Shown here: piece by piece, positions 8,137 through 14,077 of the stretch | Layout: each line of letters begins with the position of its first letter | Position numbering within the stretch: the first letter of the stretch is position 1 | Origin: a virus | Reading direction: 5' to 3' (one strand) | IMG/VR virus record: IMGVR_UViG_3300008261_002596 | Location: 1-41,338 of that record | DNA length: 41,338 nucleotides | Program-made: the position numbers and the translations under genes | Notes under the pieces: generated by a model | The model's input: only the letters and a program-made list of their open reading frames with translations | Database searches by the model: none | Told to the model about the DNA's origin: nothing

Positions 8137-8688
8137 TTAGAACATTATCTTTTCTAAGACTTCTCTTAAATCACTTAATGTTCTATGACTGCCTGTATCT
8201 TCAAAACCTTTTTCTTTTTGCTCTTCATAACTTTCATAGATACCGAAAAGTTCACCTGTCAAATCTGACATATCGGAATATTCGTTATGTTCTACTATGA
8301 GTTCAAATGGTTCTGTCAAAGTACCAAGTGTATTGAATATCTTTGATCTCATTGTCTTTTCAAGACTGTGAAATTCAGTTTCTGTTGCCACTTCTTCAAG
8401 TAAACCTCTTAACTTGCTAACTGTCTTTTCACAAATCTTAAAGTTTGCATAGACTTCACTTGCATCTTCTGCATCTCTCATGATGCTACAAATCACTTCT
8501 TCAATCTCATCATTCGCTTGATAGAGATCATGCTGTTTAGACAATGTACTATCTGTATAGTTAACTGCTACTGCTTTGACAACGAATGCCTTGAAATCTG
8601 CCTCAAGACCTGCAAAGTCATTGTCATGTTTACTGTGTAGGTCTTGAAGACCTTTGAAAATATTTAGGATTAAAGATGACTTCTTCAA
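8137..8688 (-). CDS. Unknown 183-aa helical protein, TTG start
   Basis: An acidic, mainly helical protein with no recognised domain. No ATG is available near the N-terminus (the first Met is about residue 65), but TTG at 8688 follows AAAAGGATCAAAA, a ribosome site matching those of neighbours, so a TTG start is likely. The minus-strand TTGCAAT/AAGTGTT promoter lies about 32-70 bp upstream. The next gene upstream in the same direction, 8773-9159, has its own promoter. The short hairpin GATCAC...GTGATC after the stop has no T-tract. Function unknown. Confidence 0.7.
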   Translation of the reverse strand: MKKSSLILNIFKGLQDLHSKHDNDFAGLEADFKAFVVKAVAVNYTDSTLSKQHDLYQANDEIEEVICSIMRDAEDASEVYANFKICEKTVSKLRGLLEEVATETEFHSLEKTMRSKIFNTLGTLTEPFELIVEHNEYSDMSDLTGELFGIYESYEEQKEKGFEDTGSHRTLSDLREVLEKIMF

Positions 8689-8717
8689 TTTTGATCCTTT
8701 TGAGTGGTTGGTTTGTT

Positions 8718-8758
8718 TGGTAATAGGTAAACACTTAAGATCAGAACTTATTGCAAGT
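8718..8758 (-). promoter_or_regulatory. Minus-strand promoter, TTGCAAT/AAGTGTT class
   Basis: TTGCAAT (8756-8750), 13-bp gap, AAGTGTT (8736-8730), four bases, TATTAC (8725-8720). Reads toward the TTG-started gene at 8688. Confidence 0.65.
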
Positions 8759-8772
8759 TCATTTAAGTTTTT

Positions 8773-9159
8773 TTATTCAACTAGGATATACGATTGTAAT
8801 CCATCGTTTTCATGTAGTGGTCTGAACTCAACAAGTTTAAAATTTCTTATTTTTTCAGACCAATCTTCTGCTGTCGGATCATGGAATTTAGTTAAAAATT
8901 CAAAGACCATTTCATTTCTTAGTTTATTGAAACTAGGACTCAGATGCTCGATTTTATTAATCACTATCGTATAGTTAATACCTTTGTGATCTTCGGATTT
9001 GACCTTTGCCATGATAATTTCTTTACCATCGCTATCAATAAACCAAAGTGTTCTTTGGAATGCCACCAAAGATTTACTACGGATACCATCATTCAACCAT
9101 AATGATACCTGATTAGAGAGGAAGGATGAAATCACTTCGGAATTTGTAAATGTAGCCAT
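8773..9159 (-). CDS. Unknown 128-aa protein
   Basis: The likely start is the ATG at 9159 (MATFTNSEVISSF). A GTG at 9183 extends the frame by eight residues but has no ribosome site; the ATG has a weak purine stretch (AGAAAGAAG) 12 bases upstream. The protein is mixed alpha/beta with a central strand-rich part (YTIVINKI) and a C-terminus ending LVE. No domain was recognised. It lies about 90 bp downstream of its promoter, a longer leader than for the other genes of this promoter class. Confidence 0.68.
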   Translation of the reverse strand: MATFTNSEVISSFLSNQVSLWLNDGIRSKSLVAFQRTLWFIDSDGKEIIMAKVKSEDHKGINYTIVINKIEHLSPSFNKLRNEMVFEFLTKFHDPTAEDWSEKIRNFKLVEFRPLHENDGLQSYILVE

Positions 9160-9249
9160 AATAGCAACACTTCTTTCTGCCACCTACAAGTAAAGTAGCA
9201 CAGAGTAAAAAGAACTAGAGTTTTCAAAGAGCTTACGATTTTTTCATTT

Positions 9250-9290
9250 CGTATCATATAAACACTTATGCTCAATTTAAATTGCAAGTT
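9250..9290 (-). promoter_or_regulatory. Minus-strand promoter, TTGCAAT/AAGTGTT class
   Basis: TTGCAAT (9287-9281), 13-bp gap, AAGTGTT (9267-9261), then TATATGATAC as the -10-like region. Reads toward the 8773-9159 gene. Confidence 0.62.
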
Positions 9291-9312
9291 CATTTAAGTT
9301 TTTTCATATTCT

Positions 9313-9321
9313 TTTTATATT
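9313..9321 (+). promoter_or_regulatory. Putative late promoter element
   Basis: TTTTATATT, 44 bp before the preferred start of the cysteine peptidase at 9365. A variant of the TTTTATATG core found before other plus-strand genes. Confidence 0.4.
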
Positions 9322-9364
9322 CTATCTATCTTTCATACATATAAAGATGAAAGGTTTTAATCCT

Positions 9365-9925
9365 ATGTTTTTTAAAAATCGTATTGCCAAAGCTAATGTA
9401 AATCCTGTTAGGCAAAGAACACAATACTCTTGTGTATCTGCATCTACTGCTATGGCATTAAATGCTTTAGGTTTTGACACATCAGAAGATGAAGTTCAAA
9501 AAGTAATTGGTGCTAAACCTATGCAAGGTGCTAGATGGGAAGAAGTTTTAGCCTGCCTGCAACATTATGGCTGTAGAGGTACTTTAGTTGTACCTTCTAC
9601 TTTAAAGCAAGTTAAAGGCTGGACAGATCTAGGCAAGCCTGTTCTCATCTCTTGGAATCCTGAAGGTAGAGAATGGAGTCATGCAAGTTTAATTTTTGAT
9701 GTAGTAGAAAAACCTGATGGTACTATGGATGTTTATGTTGCTGATCCAAATATCCCTGATCCTGATCAAACTGTTAGGATTGTAGATTCAAGTACTTTCT
9801 ATTCTAAATGGGCAGAGAAATGGCCCAATTACATGGTTCGTAGACCTGCTCTTATGGTTGATCGTGAAGTAAACTCAGAAGGTCGTCAAGTGATGGCATC
9901 TCTAAGAAAAAGAAAAGGATTTTAA
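9365..9925 (+). CDS. C39-like cysteine peptidase
   Basis: A papain-like cysteine peptidase of 186 residues from the ATG at 9365. Expected residues are visible: Gln/Cys in QRTQYSCVSASTAMALNALG (Cys23), His106 in EWSHASLIFDV and Asp127 in VADPN, in the order and spacing of C39-like peptidases. Family members cleave leader peptides, often after Gly-Gly, but here there is no ABC transporter. I prefer 9365 over the ATG at 9347 because GAAAGG lies 10 bases before it and the resulting N-terminus, MFFKNRIAK, matches the basic leader of neighbouring late proteins. The C-terminus is very basic (LRKRKGF). It lies 4 bp before the 9930 gene and is probably co-transcribed with it. Roles could include virion maturation, or delivery with the DNA and action on host proteins. 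Confidence 0.8.
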   Translation: MFFKNRIAKANVNPVRQRTQYSCVSASTAMALNALGFDTSEDEVQKVIGAKPMQGARWEEVLACLQHYGCRGTLVVPSTLKQVKGWTDLGKPVLISWNPEGREWSHASLIFDVVEKPDGTMDVYVADPNIPDPDQTVRIVDSSTFYSKWAEKWPNYMVRRPALMVDREVNSEGRQVMASLRKRKGF

Positions 9926-9929
9926 TAAA

Positions 9930-10940
9930 ATGTTAAAAAGAAATAGATTTAATCGTTTTACTGCCTGTGGCTGTAATGGTGATGATTCTCAACAAGAATT
10001 ATCTCAACCTTTAATGATGAGAAGAGATTATGGTAGCATTGAAGCAAATGATATGTTTGCTGATTTTGATAAAGAATCTAGATTTCATGAAGGTCCCCAA
10101 GGCAAGAAAGAATTTAAAGAATGGTTTGAAGATCAACCTGAAGATTTTCAAGATGAATGGAAAGAAAACACTGATAAATATAAAGATCAGTTTAAAAAAG
10201 CTGATTTGGAAAGACAGTCAAGATTTCATTCAGGACCCAAAGGTAAAAAAGAATGGAGCAAATGGATTAAAGAACAAGACTTTGAAGATGAATGGAAAGT
10301 AAACACCTGTATGTATGGTGGTACTATTACAGGTCAAGCACCTAAATCTCAAGAGTCCTGCGAAAAAGAATTGAATGTTAAACTAGCATCAAGAGTAGCT
10401 AATAAGTTTATTAATGCTAACAATACTCAAAATAAGTTTCTTAATAGAACTGCTAGAATGCTAGTAGCATCTATTGAATCTGAAATGAATGATCTTTTAG
10501 CTGATGCTGATAAAGCTGATGAAAAAGCTAAAGAATATAAAACTGCATGGTCTAAACATGATTTGACATACCTTAAGAAATCAAATGTTATTCCAGCTGA
10601 TCTACATGATAAACTAGCATCGTCTTTTGATATTATTAAAAGTGCTGAAGAACTTGTTAAGAAAGCTGTGAGAACTCTTAAAGCTACTGCAAAAAAGAAA
10701 AGAAAAGAAGCTAGAAAGCTAGGTAAGAAAGCTAATGCTATTATGGATATTCAAGCTGATTCAGATGGTTCTTATATGTCTGTTTCTCATATCGAACAAA
10801 TGATTACTCAACTTTCTACTCTTGCTGATATGATTAATTCAGATACACCATTAGAAGATTGGGTTGAAAGTAAACTTGCTCATGCACATCAAAACATTAT
10901 GGATGTAGCAAGCTATATGCTATATAGTCCTAAATCTTAA
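9930..10940 (+). CDS. Unknown 336-aa late protein with RFHxGPxGKKE repeats
   Basis: The N-terminus MLKRNRFNRFTACGC is a short basic leader with a CxC. Residues about 51-130 contain two copies of a module beginning SRFHxGPxGKKE and continuing with W, F-x-DEWK. The middle is a long Lys/Ala-rich helical region (about 215-275). The C-terminus reads LEDWVESKLAHAHQNIMDVASYM, a LxxWVxxKxxxA pattern that, from memory, ends many internal or structural proteins of T4-like and jumbo phages. It is downstream of the peptidase in the same operon and overlaps the end of the convergent membrane-protein gene by 21 bp. A virion-internal protein and possible peptidase substrate is a reasonable guess. Confidence 0.78.
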   Translation: MLKRNRFNRFTACGCNGDDSQQELSQPLMMRRDYGSIEANDMFADFDKESRFHEGPQGKKEFKEWFEDQPEDFQDEWKENTDKYKDQFKKADLERQSRFHSGPKGKKEWSKWIKEQDFEDEWKVNTCMYGGTITGQAPKSQESCEKELNVKLASRVANKFINANNTQNKFLNRTARMLVASIESEMNDLLADADKADEKAKEYKTAWSKHDLTYLKKSNVIPADLHDKLASSFDIIKSAEELVKKAVRTLKATAKKKRKEARKLGKKANAIMDIQADSDGSYMSVSHIEQMITQLSTLADMINSDTPLEDWVESKLAHAHQNIMDVASYMLYSPKS

Positions 10941-11132
10941 ATACCATTTGATTGTCCACAGGTCTTTATCTACCATATAATCTAATATCTCTAAAGACCA
11001 AAATAAAAAAAGGTAGCCTGATATTTTTACATACCAAACTACCTTCTCTTGTACTGCCAATTCGCTTTTAAATAATATGATGCTTACTTTTATATAACAT
11101 AGAAACCATAAAGCTAACCATATTATTAACAT
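10920..11132 (-). CDS. Small predicted inner-membrane protein
   Basis: 70 residues from the ATG at 11132, which has TAAGG six bases upstream. There are two hydrophobic segments: residues about 1-22 (LIIWLALWFLCYIKVSIILF) and about 40-57 (ISGYLFLFWSLEILDYMV). The loop between is polar. Size and topology fit a small phage membrane protein (holin-like or exclusion protein), but sequence gives no family. It ends inside the last codons of the convergent 9930 gene and could be the last gene of the polymerase transcript. The frame continues upstream to a TTG at 11147 without a better ribosome site. Confidence 0.5.
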   Translation of the reverse strand: MLIIWLALWFLCYIKVSIILFKSELAVQEKVVWYVKISGYLFLFWSLEILDYMVDKDLWTIKWYLRFRTI

Positions 11133-11179
11133 CAAATACCTTATCAAGAGACTTTATCAAGATAAGATATATTTAATGT

Positions 11180-11437
11180 TTAGGCTTTCTTAATGGCAAA
11201 GCCTGTTGCATACTTCTTTTTTGGATTTGCTTCTTTTTCTGCTTTTCTCTTTGCTTTTTCTGCTTTAGAGATTTCTAACAATTCTTTTCTTAAACCATTT
11301 AAAGATTTAGAAATTGTTAGAAGTTCTTTTCTTGCTCGCACACTTGGCTTGAGTTTGCCTTTTTCTGCTGATTCTACATCAGCTACAACTGCTTGTAATT
11401 GTGCAATCGCTTCGGATAACTTTAATGATAATGTCAT
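11180..11437 (-). CDS. Small basic coiled-coil protein
   Basis: 85 residues. The N-terminal two thirds are helical with heptad-like Leu/Ile/Val spacing. Residues 56-85 are Lys/Ala/Glu-rich and end in a basic tail (NPKKKYATGFAIKKA), as in small histone-like or nucleic-acid-binding phage proteins. The start is supported by AAAGGAAATGTTCAAATG. It sits in the minus-strand series downstream of the DNA polymerase, 27 bp after the 11465 gene. DNA binding is inferred from charge only. Confidence 0.75.
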   Translation of the reverse strand: MTLSLKLSEAIAQLQAVVADVESAEKGKLKPSVRARKELLTISKSLNGLRKELLEISKAEKAKRKAEKEANPKKKYATGFAIKKA

Positions 11438-11464
11438 TTGAACATTTCCTTTGTTTTGATTGGT

Positions 11465-11833
11465 TTATTTTATAATACAATAAAAAGGTCTAAGGTATTC
11501 CACAATTTTTTTATGTGATGTCATTTTTATCACTGTCTGAAATTGCTCTTCACCACAGATCTTTGCTATGTCTATCAATTCCTGCATCGTAGGTTTAATA
11601 ATCGTGTTTACAAAAACATGATTTTCTTCCATATATACAAACTCATCTTTTCGGATTAGTCCTTTAAGATATAAGATAGTACTGCCATATTTTAAAACCC
11701 ATGCTTCTGCTTCTCTCATTGCTCTTTTTTGTTTCTTATTTACTTTAGGTATAAGATCAGGTGGCAAAACCAACACAGGATCAATCCACCTCTTAAAGTA
11801 AAAATTGTTTCCAAGATAATCTTTCAAGTTCAT
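11465..11833 (-). CDS. Unknown 122-aa protein
   Basis: Start at 11833 chosen because GGGAAG lies six bases before it; the in-frame ATG at 11839 abuts that site. The product is basic and helical, with KKQKRAMREAEAWVLKYG in the middle. No domain was recognised. The start lies 41 bp inside the upstream 11793-12005 gene, in a different frame, so translation is probably coupled. Confidence 0.68.
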   Translation of the reverse strand: MNLKDYLGNNFYFKRWIDPVLVLPPDLIPKVNKKQKRAMREAEAWVLKYGSTILYLKGLIRKDEFVYMEENHVFVNTIIKPTMQELIDIAKICGEEQFQTVIKMTSHKKIVEYLRPFYCIIK

Positions 11834-12005
11834 TCGCATCTTCCCATTTCAAGAAAATTAACTTTTCTTTGTTGATTACTTCTTCTTTGGTAGTGATGAT
11901 CAAGTTATAAAACTTTAACTCGATCTTTAAATCTTTTTTTACTGCCAATGGCAATACGACTTGATAGCCATCACTAATGGCTTGGATGATTGTTGAGTTT
12001 AACAT
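11793..12005 (-). CDS. Unknown 70-aa protein
   Basis: A short protein with beta-prone N-terminal half (YQVVLPLAVKKDLKIELKFYNLIITTK) and a charged end. Its ATG follows GGGAAAATAAAA and lies 2 bp after the stop of the 12008 gene. It overlaps the next gene by about 41 bp. No family was recognised. Tight spacing on both sides supports a real gene in the polymerase transcript. Confidence 0.65.
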   Translation of the reverse strand: MLNSTIIQAISDGYQVVLPLAVKKDLKIELKFYNLIITTKEEVINKEKLIFLKWEDANELERLSWKQFLL

Positions 12006-12007
12006 TT

Positions 12008-12493
12008 TTATTTTCCCATTTGAAATTTGCCACCTACTTTTAAAGTTTTAGGTGGCAAAGACCATTCGTCTTGTTGAATGACAGGTTGTTGTGGTTTAAG
12101 GTCTTGTGGATTACCTACAAAATATAGATTTTGCACAGGTGTGTTTATCTCATCATTTTGAGATATGACAACAGGTTTTTCAATCTGTCCTATCTTATAA
12201 TGTTTAGGCTGTGTTTTATTAAAATCTAAACTAGCTGGTGTCCATACATCAATAGCTGGATTGATATGGTATTCTTCAAAATCACTGATGCCTTTATATT
12301 GAGATGCTTCAGATTGCTTTATTGTAGGTGTATTAAAAAACCTATCGACTTGAGTAATAATTCTTTCATCCCAAGTAGAAAATGCCCAGCTTGCTCTTTC
12401 ACATTTTCTATTTTTACAAACCTTGCAAAACATTTCAGTAAAGTCTTTTTCTGTCATGCCTTGATTATTACATTCAAATAATAAATCTTTCAT
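12008..12493 (-). CDS. Protein with N-terminal FCxxCxNxxCERA motif
   Basis: 161 residues. Residues about 22-54 read FCKVCKNRKCERASWAFSTWDERIITQVDRFF. Three Cys plus a following W-x2-R-x3-Q pattern recalls a short motif that I remember from several large myovirus proteins, function unknown; the Cys may bind zinc or iron. The remainder is Pro/Gln-rich and likely unstructured, ending GGKFQMGK. It follows the seven-gene tandem family by 1-2 bp, so it is in the same transcript as the DNA polymerase. Confidence 0.75.
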   Translation of the reverse strand: MKDLLFECNNQGMTEKDFTEMFCKVCKNRKCERASWAFSTWDERIITQVDRFFNTPTIKQSEASQYKGISDFEEYHINPAIDVWTPASLDFNKTQPKHYKIGQIEKPVVISQNDEINTPVQNLYFVGNPQDLKPQQPVIQQDEWSLPPKTLKVGGKFQMGK

Positions 12494-12494
12494 T

Positions 12495-12713
12495 TTATTT
12501 ATCTTCTTTCTTTGGTGAGATATATAAATCAGAATCTACAATCCAATTATTTCTGCCTACGATTTCTCTTGCTCTTGCAATCGATAATGCCATACACCTT
12601 CTAAAATTATCTTTTGTAATCACAAGTCCAGCTCCTTCATAATTGTTTATATAATGACATAGCTTTTCATTATATTGAAACCTATTGCCACCATGATGAA
12701 ACCAATATAACAT
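12495..12713 (-). CDS. MICWF-family paralog 7 (last of array)
   Basis: 72 residues; one of seven tandem diverged copies between 12495 and 14071. The copy begins MLYWF instead of MICWF, keeps the aromatic N-terminus, the central NNYEGAG, the FRRCMALSIARAR block and the GRNNWIVDSDLYISP end. It is closest to the 13410 copy (shared NNYxGAG and GRNW). No known domain; no signal peptide or membrane helix. It starts 1 bp after the preceding copy ends. See the array repeat entry for the family as a whole. Confidence 0.85.
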   Translation of the reverse strand: MLYWFHHGGNRFQYNEKLCHYINNYEGAGLVITKDNFRRCMALSIARAREIVGRNNWIVDSDLYISPKKEDK

Positions 12714-12714
12714 T

Positions 12715-12951
12715 TTATCTACATTCTTTCTTAGGTGCTAAATACACATCTGCTTGATTTATCCAAGTATGTTTTATTAAAGATTTAGATACACTTAATG
12801 CTATGCTATCTCTAAAATAATAAGGCTGTAAAAAGAAACCTTGTTTGCCACAATCATCTCTACTAGCTTTTGAAGTAATAGAACTAATAAAATACTTATA
12901 TTGTGATGAGTGCATTACATCATTTGATGATAATTCTAACCAACAAATCAT
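12715..12951 (-). CDS. MICWF-family paralog 6
   Basis: 78 residues beginning MICWLELSSND. It has the family FRDSIALSVSKSL block and HTWINQADVYLAP end, and an insertion (SKASRDDCGKQG) in the middle loop. The ATG overlaps the stop of the preceding copy (ATGA), indicating coupled translation. Function unknown. Confidence 0.85.
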   Translation of the reverse strand: MICWLELSSNDVMHSSQYKYFISSITSKASRDDCGKQGFFLQPYYFRDSIALSVSKSLIKHTWINQADVYLAPKKECR

Positions 12952-13175
12952 TTCTCTTCATCCTTAATAATAGGAGCATAATATCTATCACAATTATTTA
13001 TCCAAGTTCTATTTATAACATCTCTTCCTCTTGCTACATAGATAGACATATTTAATCTAAAGTTTTTCTGATCTATGTAATATCCTGAATGTCTACTAGA
13101 TACACTTGATAAAAAGAAGACATGAGAATCAATAGATGTGATGTCATTATTTGAATTTTCAAACCAACAAATCAT
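12948..13175 (-). CDS. MICWF-family paralog 5
   Basis: 75 residues beginning MICWFENSNND. Family blocks FRLNMSIYVARGR and RTWINNCDRYYAP are visible, with an acidic end (KDEEK). It overlaps the next copy by 4 bp (ATGA). It groups with the 12715 copy by its SSVSSRHSG loop. Confidence 0.85.
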   Translation of the reverse strand: MICWFENSNNDITSIDSHVFFLSSVSSRHSGYYIDQKNFRLNMSIYVARGRDVINRTWINNCDRYYAPIIKDEEK

Positions 13176-13180
13176 TTTAC

Positions 13181-13408
13181 TTATCTTTCTATAGTAGGTT
13201 TAAAATACATATCATTAGCACGATGCCAATTCTCATATTTCCTAGAATCCATAAGATAACCTGTTCTCACAATATAGAAAGCTAAAGCATCTCTAAAATT
13301 AGTTTCTTTTATAGGTAATCCTGTGTTTCCAAAAGAACTTGAAGTGATTAACACAAATCGAGTATTTCTTTTCACTTCATTCGCTGACATCTCAAAACTA
13401 AAAATCAT
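13181..13408 (-). CDS. MICWF-family paralog 4 (most divergent)
   Basis: 75 residues beginning MIFSFEMSANEV, so the Cys-Trp of the family start is replaced. It keeps the SSSFG loop, FRDALAFYIVRTG and a degenerate end (ENWHRANDMYFKP). The order and length still match the other copies. No recognised domain. Confidence 0.8.
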   Translation of the reverse strand: MIFSFEMSANEVKRNTRFVLITSSSFGNTGLPIKETNFRDALAFYIVRTGYLMDSRKYENWHRANDMYFKPTIER

Positions 13409-13409
13409 T

Positions 13410-13631
13410 TTACTTATCTCTCTTACATGGTGCTAAATGCACATCACAATCTTGATACCAATTTCTACCATTAGGCTGGACTAATGCTCTAACATTAAAG
13501 AAAGCTATACTCTTCCTAAATGAGTTTCCCTCCCTTATATGAAATCCTGCACCTTGATAGTTATTTACTAAGAATACTAACTCTTTATTGTATCTTACTA
13601 AATTTCCATGTGAGTGAAACCAACAGATCAT
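13410..13631 (-). CDS. MICWF-family paralog 3
   Basis: 73 residues beginning MICWFHSHGN. Like the 12495 copy it has NNYxGAG in the loop and GRNWYQDCDVHLAP at the end, with FRKSIAFFNVRAL between. It starts 1 bp after the previous copy and ends with the shared tail CKRDK. Function unknown. Confidence 0.85.
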   Translation of the reverse strand: MICWFHSHGNLVRYNKELVFLVNNYQGAGFHIREGNSFRKSIAFFNVRALVQPNGRNWYQDCDVHLAPCKRDK

Positions 13632-13632
13632 T

Positions 13633-13854
13633 TTACTTATCTTTCTTACATGGTGCTAAATATACATCAGGATCGTTCATCCATGTATTTTCAGGTAAAG
13701 TCCTAGCTATAAATAAACCTATTGTATTTCTAAACGATTCTTTATTTCTAGGATACATTCCACTAACATTAGATGATAATTTAGATGAAATAAAACATAC
13801 AAGTAAAGGATTGAACTGCACATTATTGCCATTATTATTAAACCAACAGATCAT
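13633..13854 (-). CDS. MICWF-family paralog 2
   Basis: 73 residues from the ATG at 13854, chosen over an upstream ATG at 13899 because MICWF aligns with all other copies and GGAAAG precedes it. It carries SSKLSSNVSGMYPRNKESFRNTIGLFIARTL blocks (not contiguous in the consensus) and TWMNDPDVYLAPCKKDK. It overlaps the end of the first copy by 17 bp. Confidence 0.82.
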   Translation of the reverse strand: MICWFNNNGNNVQFNPLLVCFISSKLSSNVSGMYPRNKESFRNTIGLFIARTLPENTWMNDPDVYLAPCKKDK

Positions 13855-14071
13855 TTTTTGTTCTTTCCACTGATAATGCCAAATACACATCAGGATCATT
13901 CATCCAAGTATGTTTAGGTAAAGACCTTCCTATATATAAAGAAATTGACTTCCTAAAATTATCTTTTCTTATATAGAAACCATGTTGATTGTGATATGCA
14001 CTACTAAATAATGCTACTTGCCAATGATTATGACATACACAACCACCACGATTATTAAAATAACAGATCAT
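13838..14071 (-). CDS. MICWF-family paralog 1 (first of array)
   Basis: 77 residues beginning MICYFNNRGG. It has the FRKSISLYIGRSL and TWMNDPDVYLAL blocks, nearly identical at the end to paralog 2, but then runs on (SVERTKNDLLV) past the start of paralog 2 instead of ending in KKDK. This suggests loss of the original stop or a small frameshift at the copy junction. It starts 6 bp after the polymerase stop; its ribosome site AAAGGAATAA lies inside the last polymerase codons. Confidence 0.82.
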   Translation of the reverse strand: MICYFNNRGGCVCHNHWQVALFSSAYHNQHGFYIRKDNFRKSISLYIGRSLPKHTWMNDPDVYLALSVERTKNDLLV

Positions 14072-14077
14072 TTTAAT

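Larger units (their letters stand above)
12495..14071 (-). repeat. Tandem array of seven diverged small paralogous genes
   Basis: Seven consecutive same-strand genes of 72-78 codons share a pattern: M-I-C-W-F start; (G/N)-N near residue 9; a hydrophobic strand ending SS or NN; F-R-x-S-I-A-L-x-I-A-R near the middle; T-W-x-N-x-x-D-x-Y-x-A-P near the end; and a basic/acidic tail. At DNA level the junctions are also alike: CATTTTACTTATC and GGTGCTAAAT (plus-strand sense) recur at copy boundaries. Protein divergence is high, so duplication is old or selection has been strong. The array directly follows the DNA polymerase gene. Confidence 0.88.

Noticed and set aside
10961-10999. Inverted repeat GGTCTTTA...TAAAGACC as a terminator of the 9930 gene
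   Set aside because: The loop is 23 bases, the stem is short, the plus strand has an A-run rather than T-run after it, and it lies within the small membrane-protein frame.
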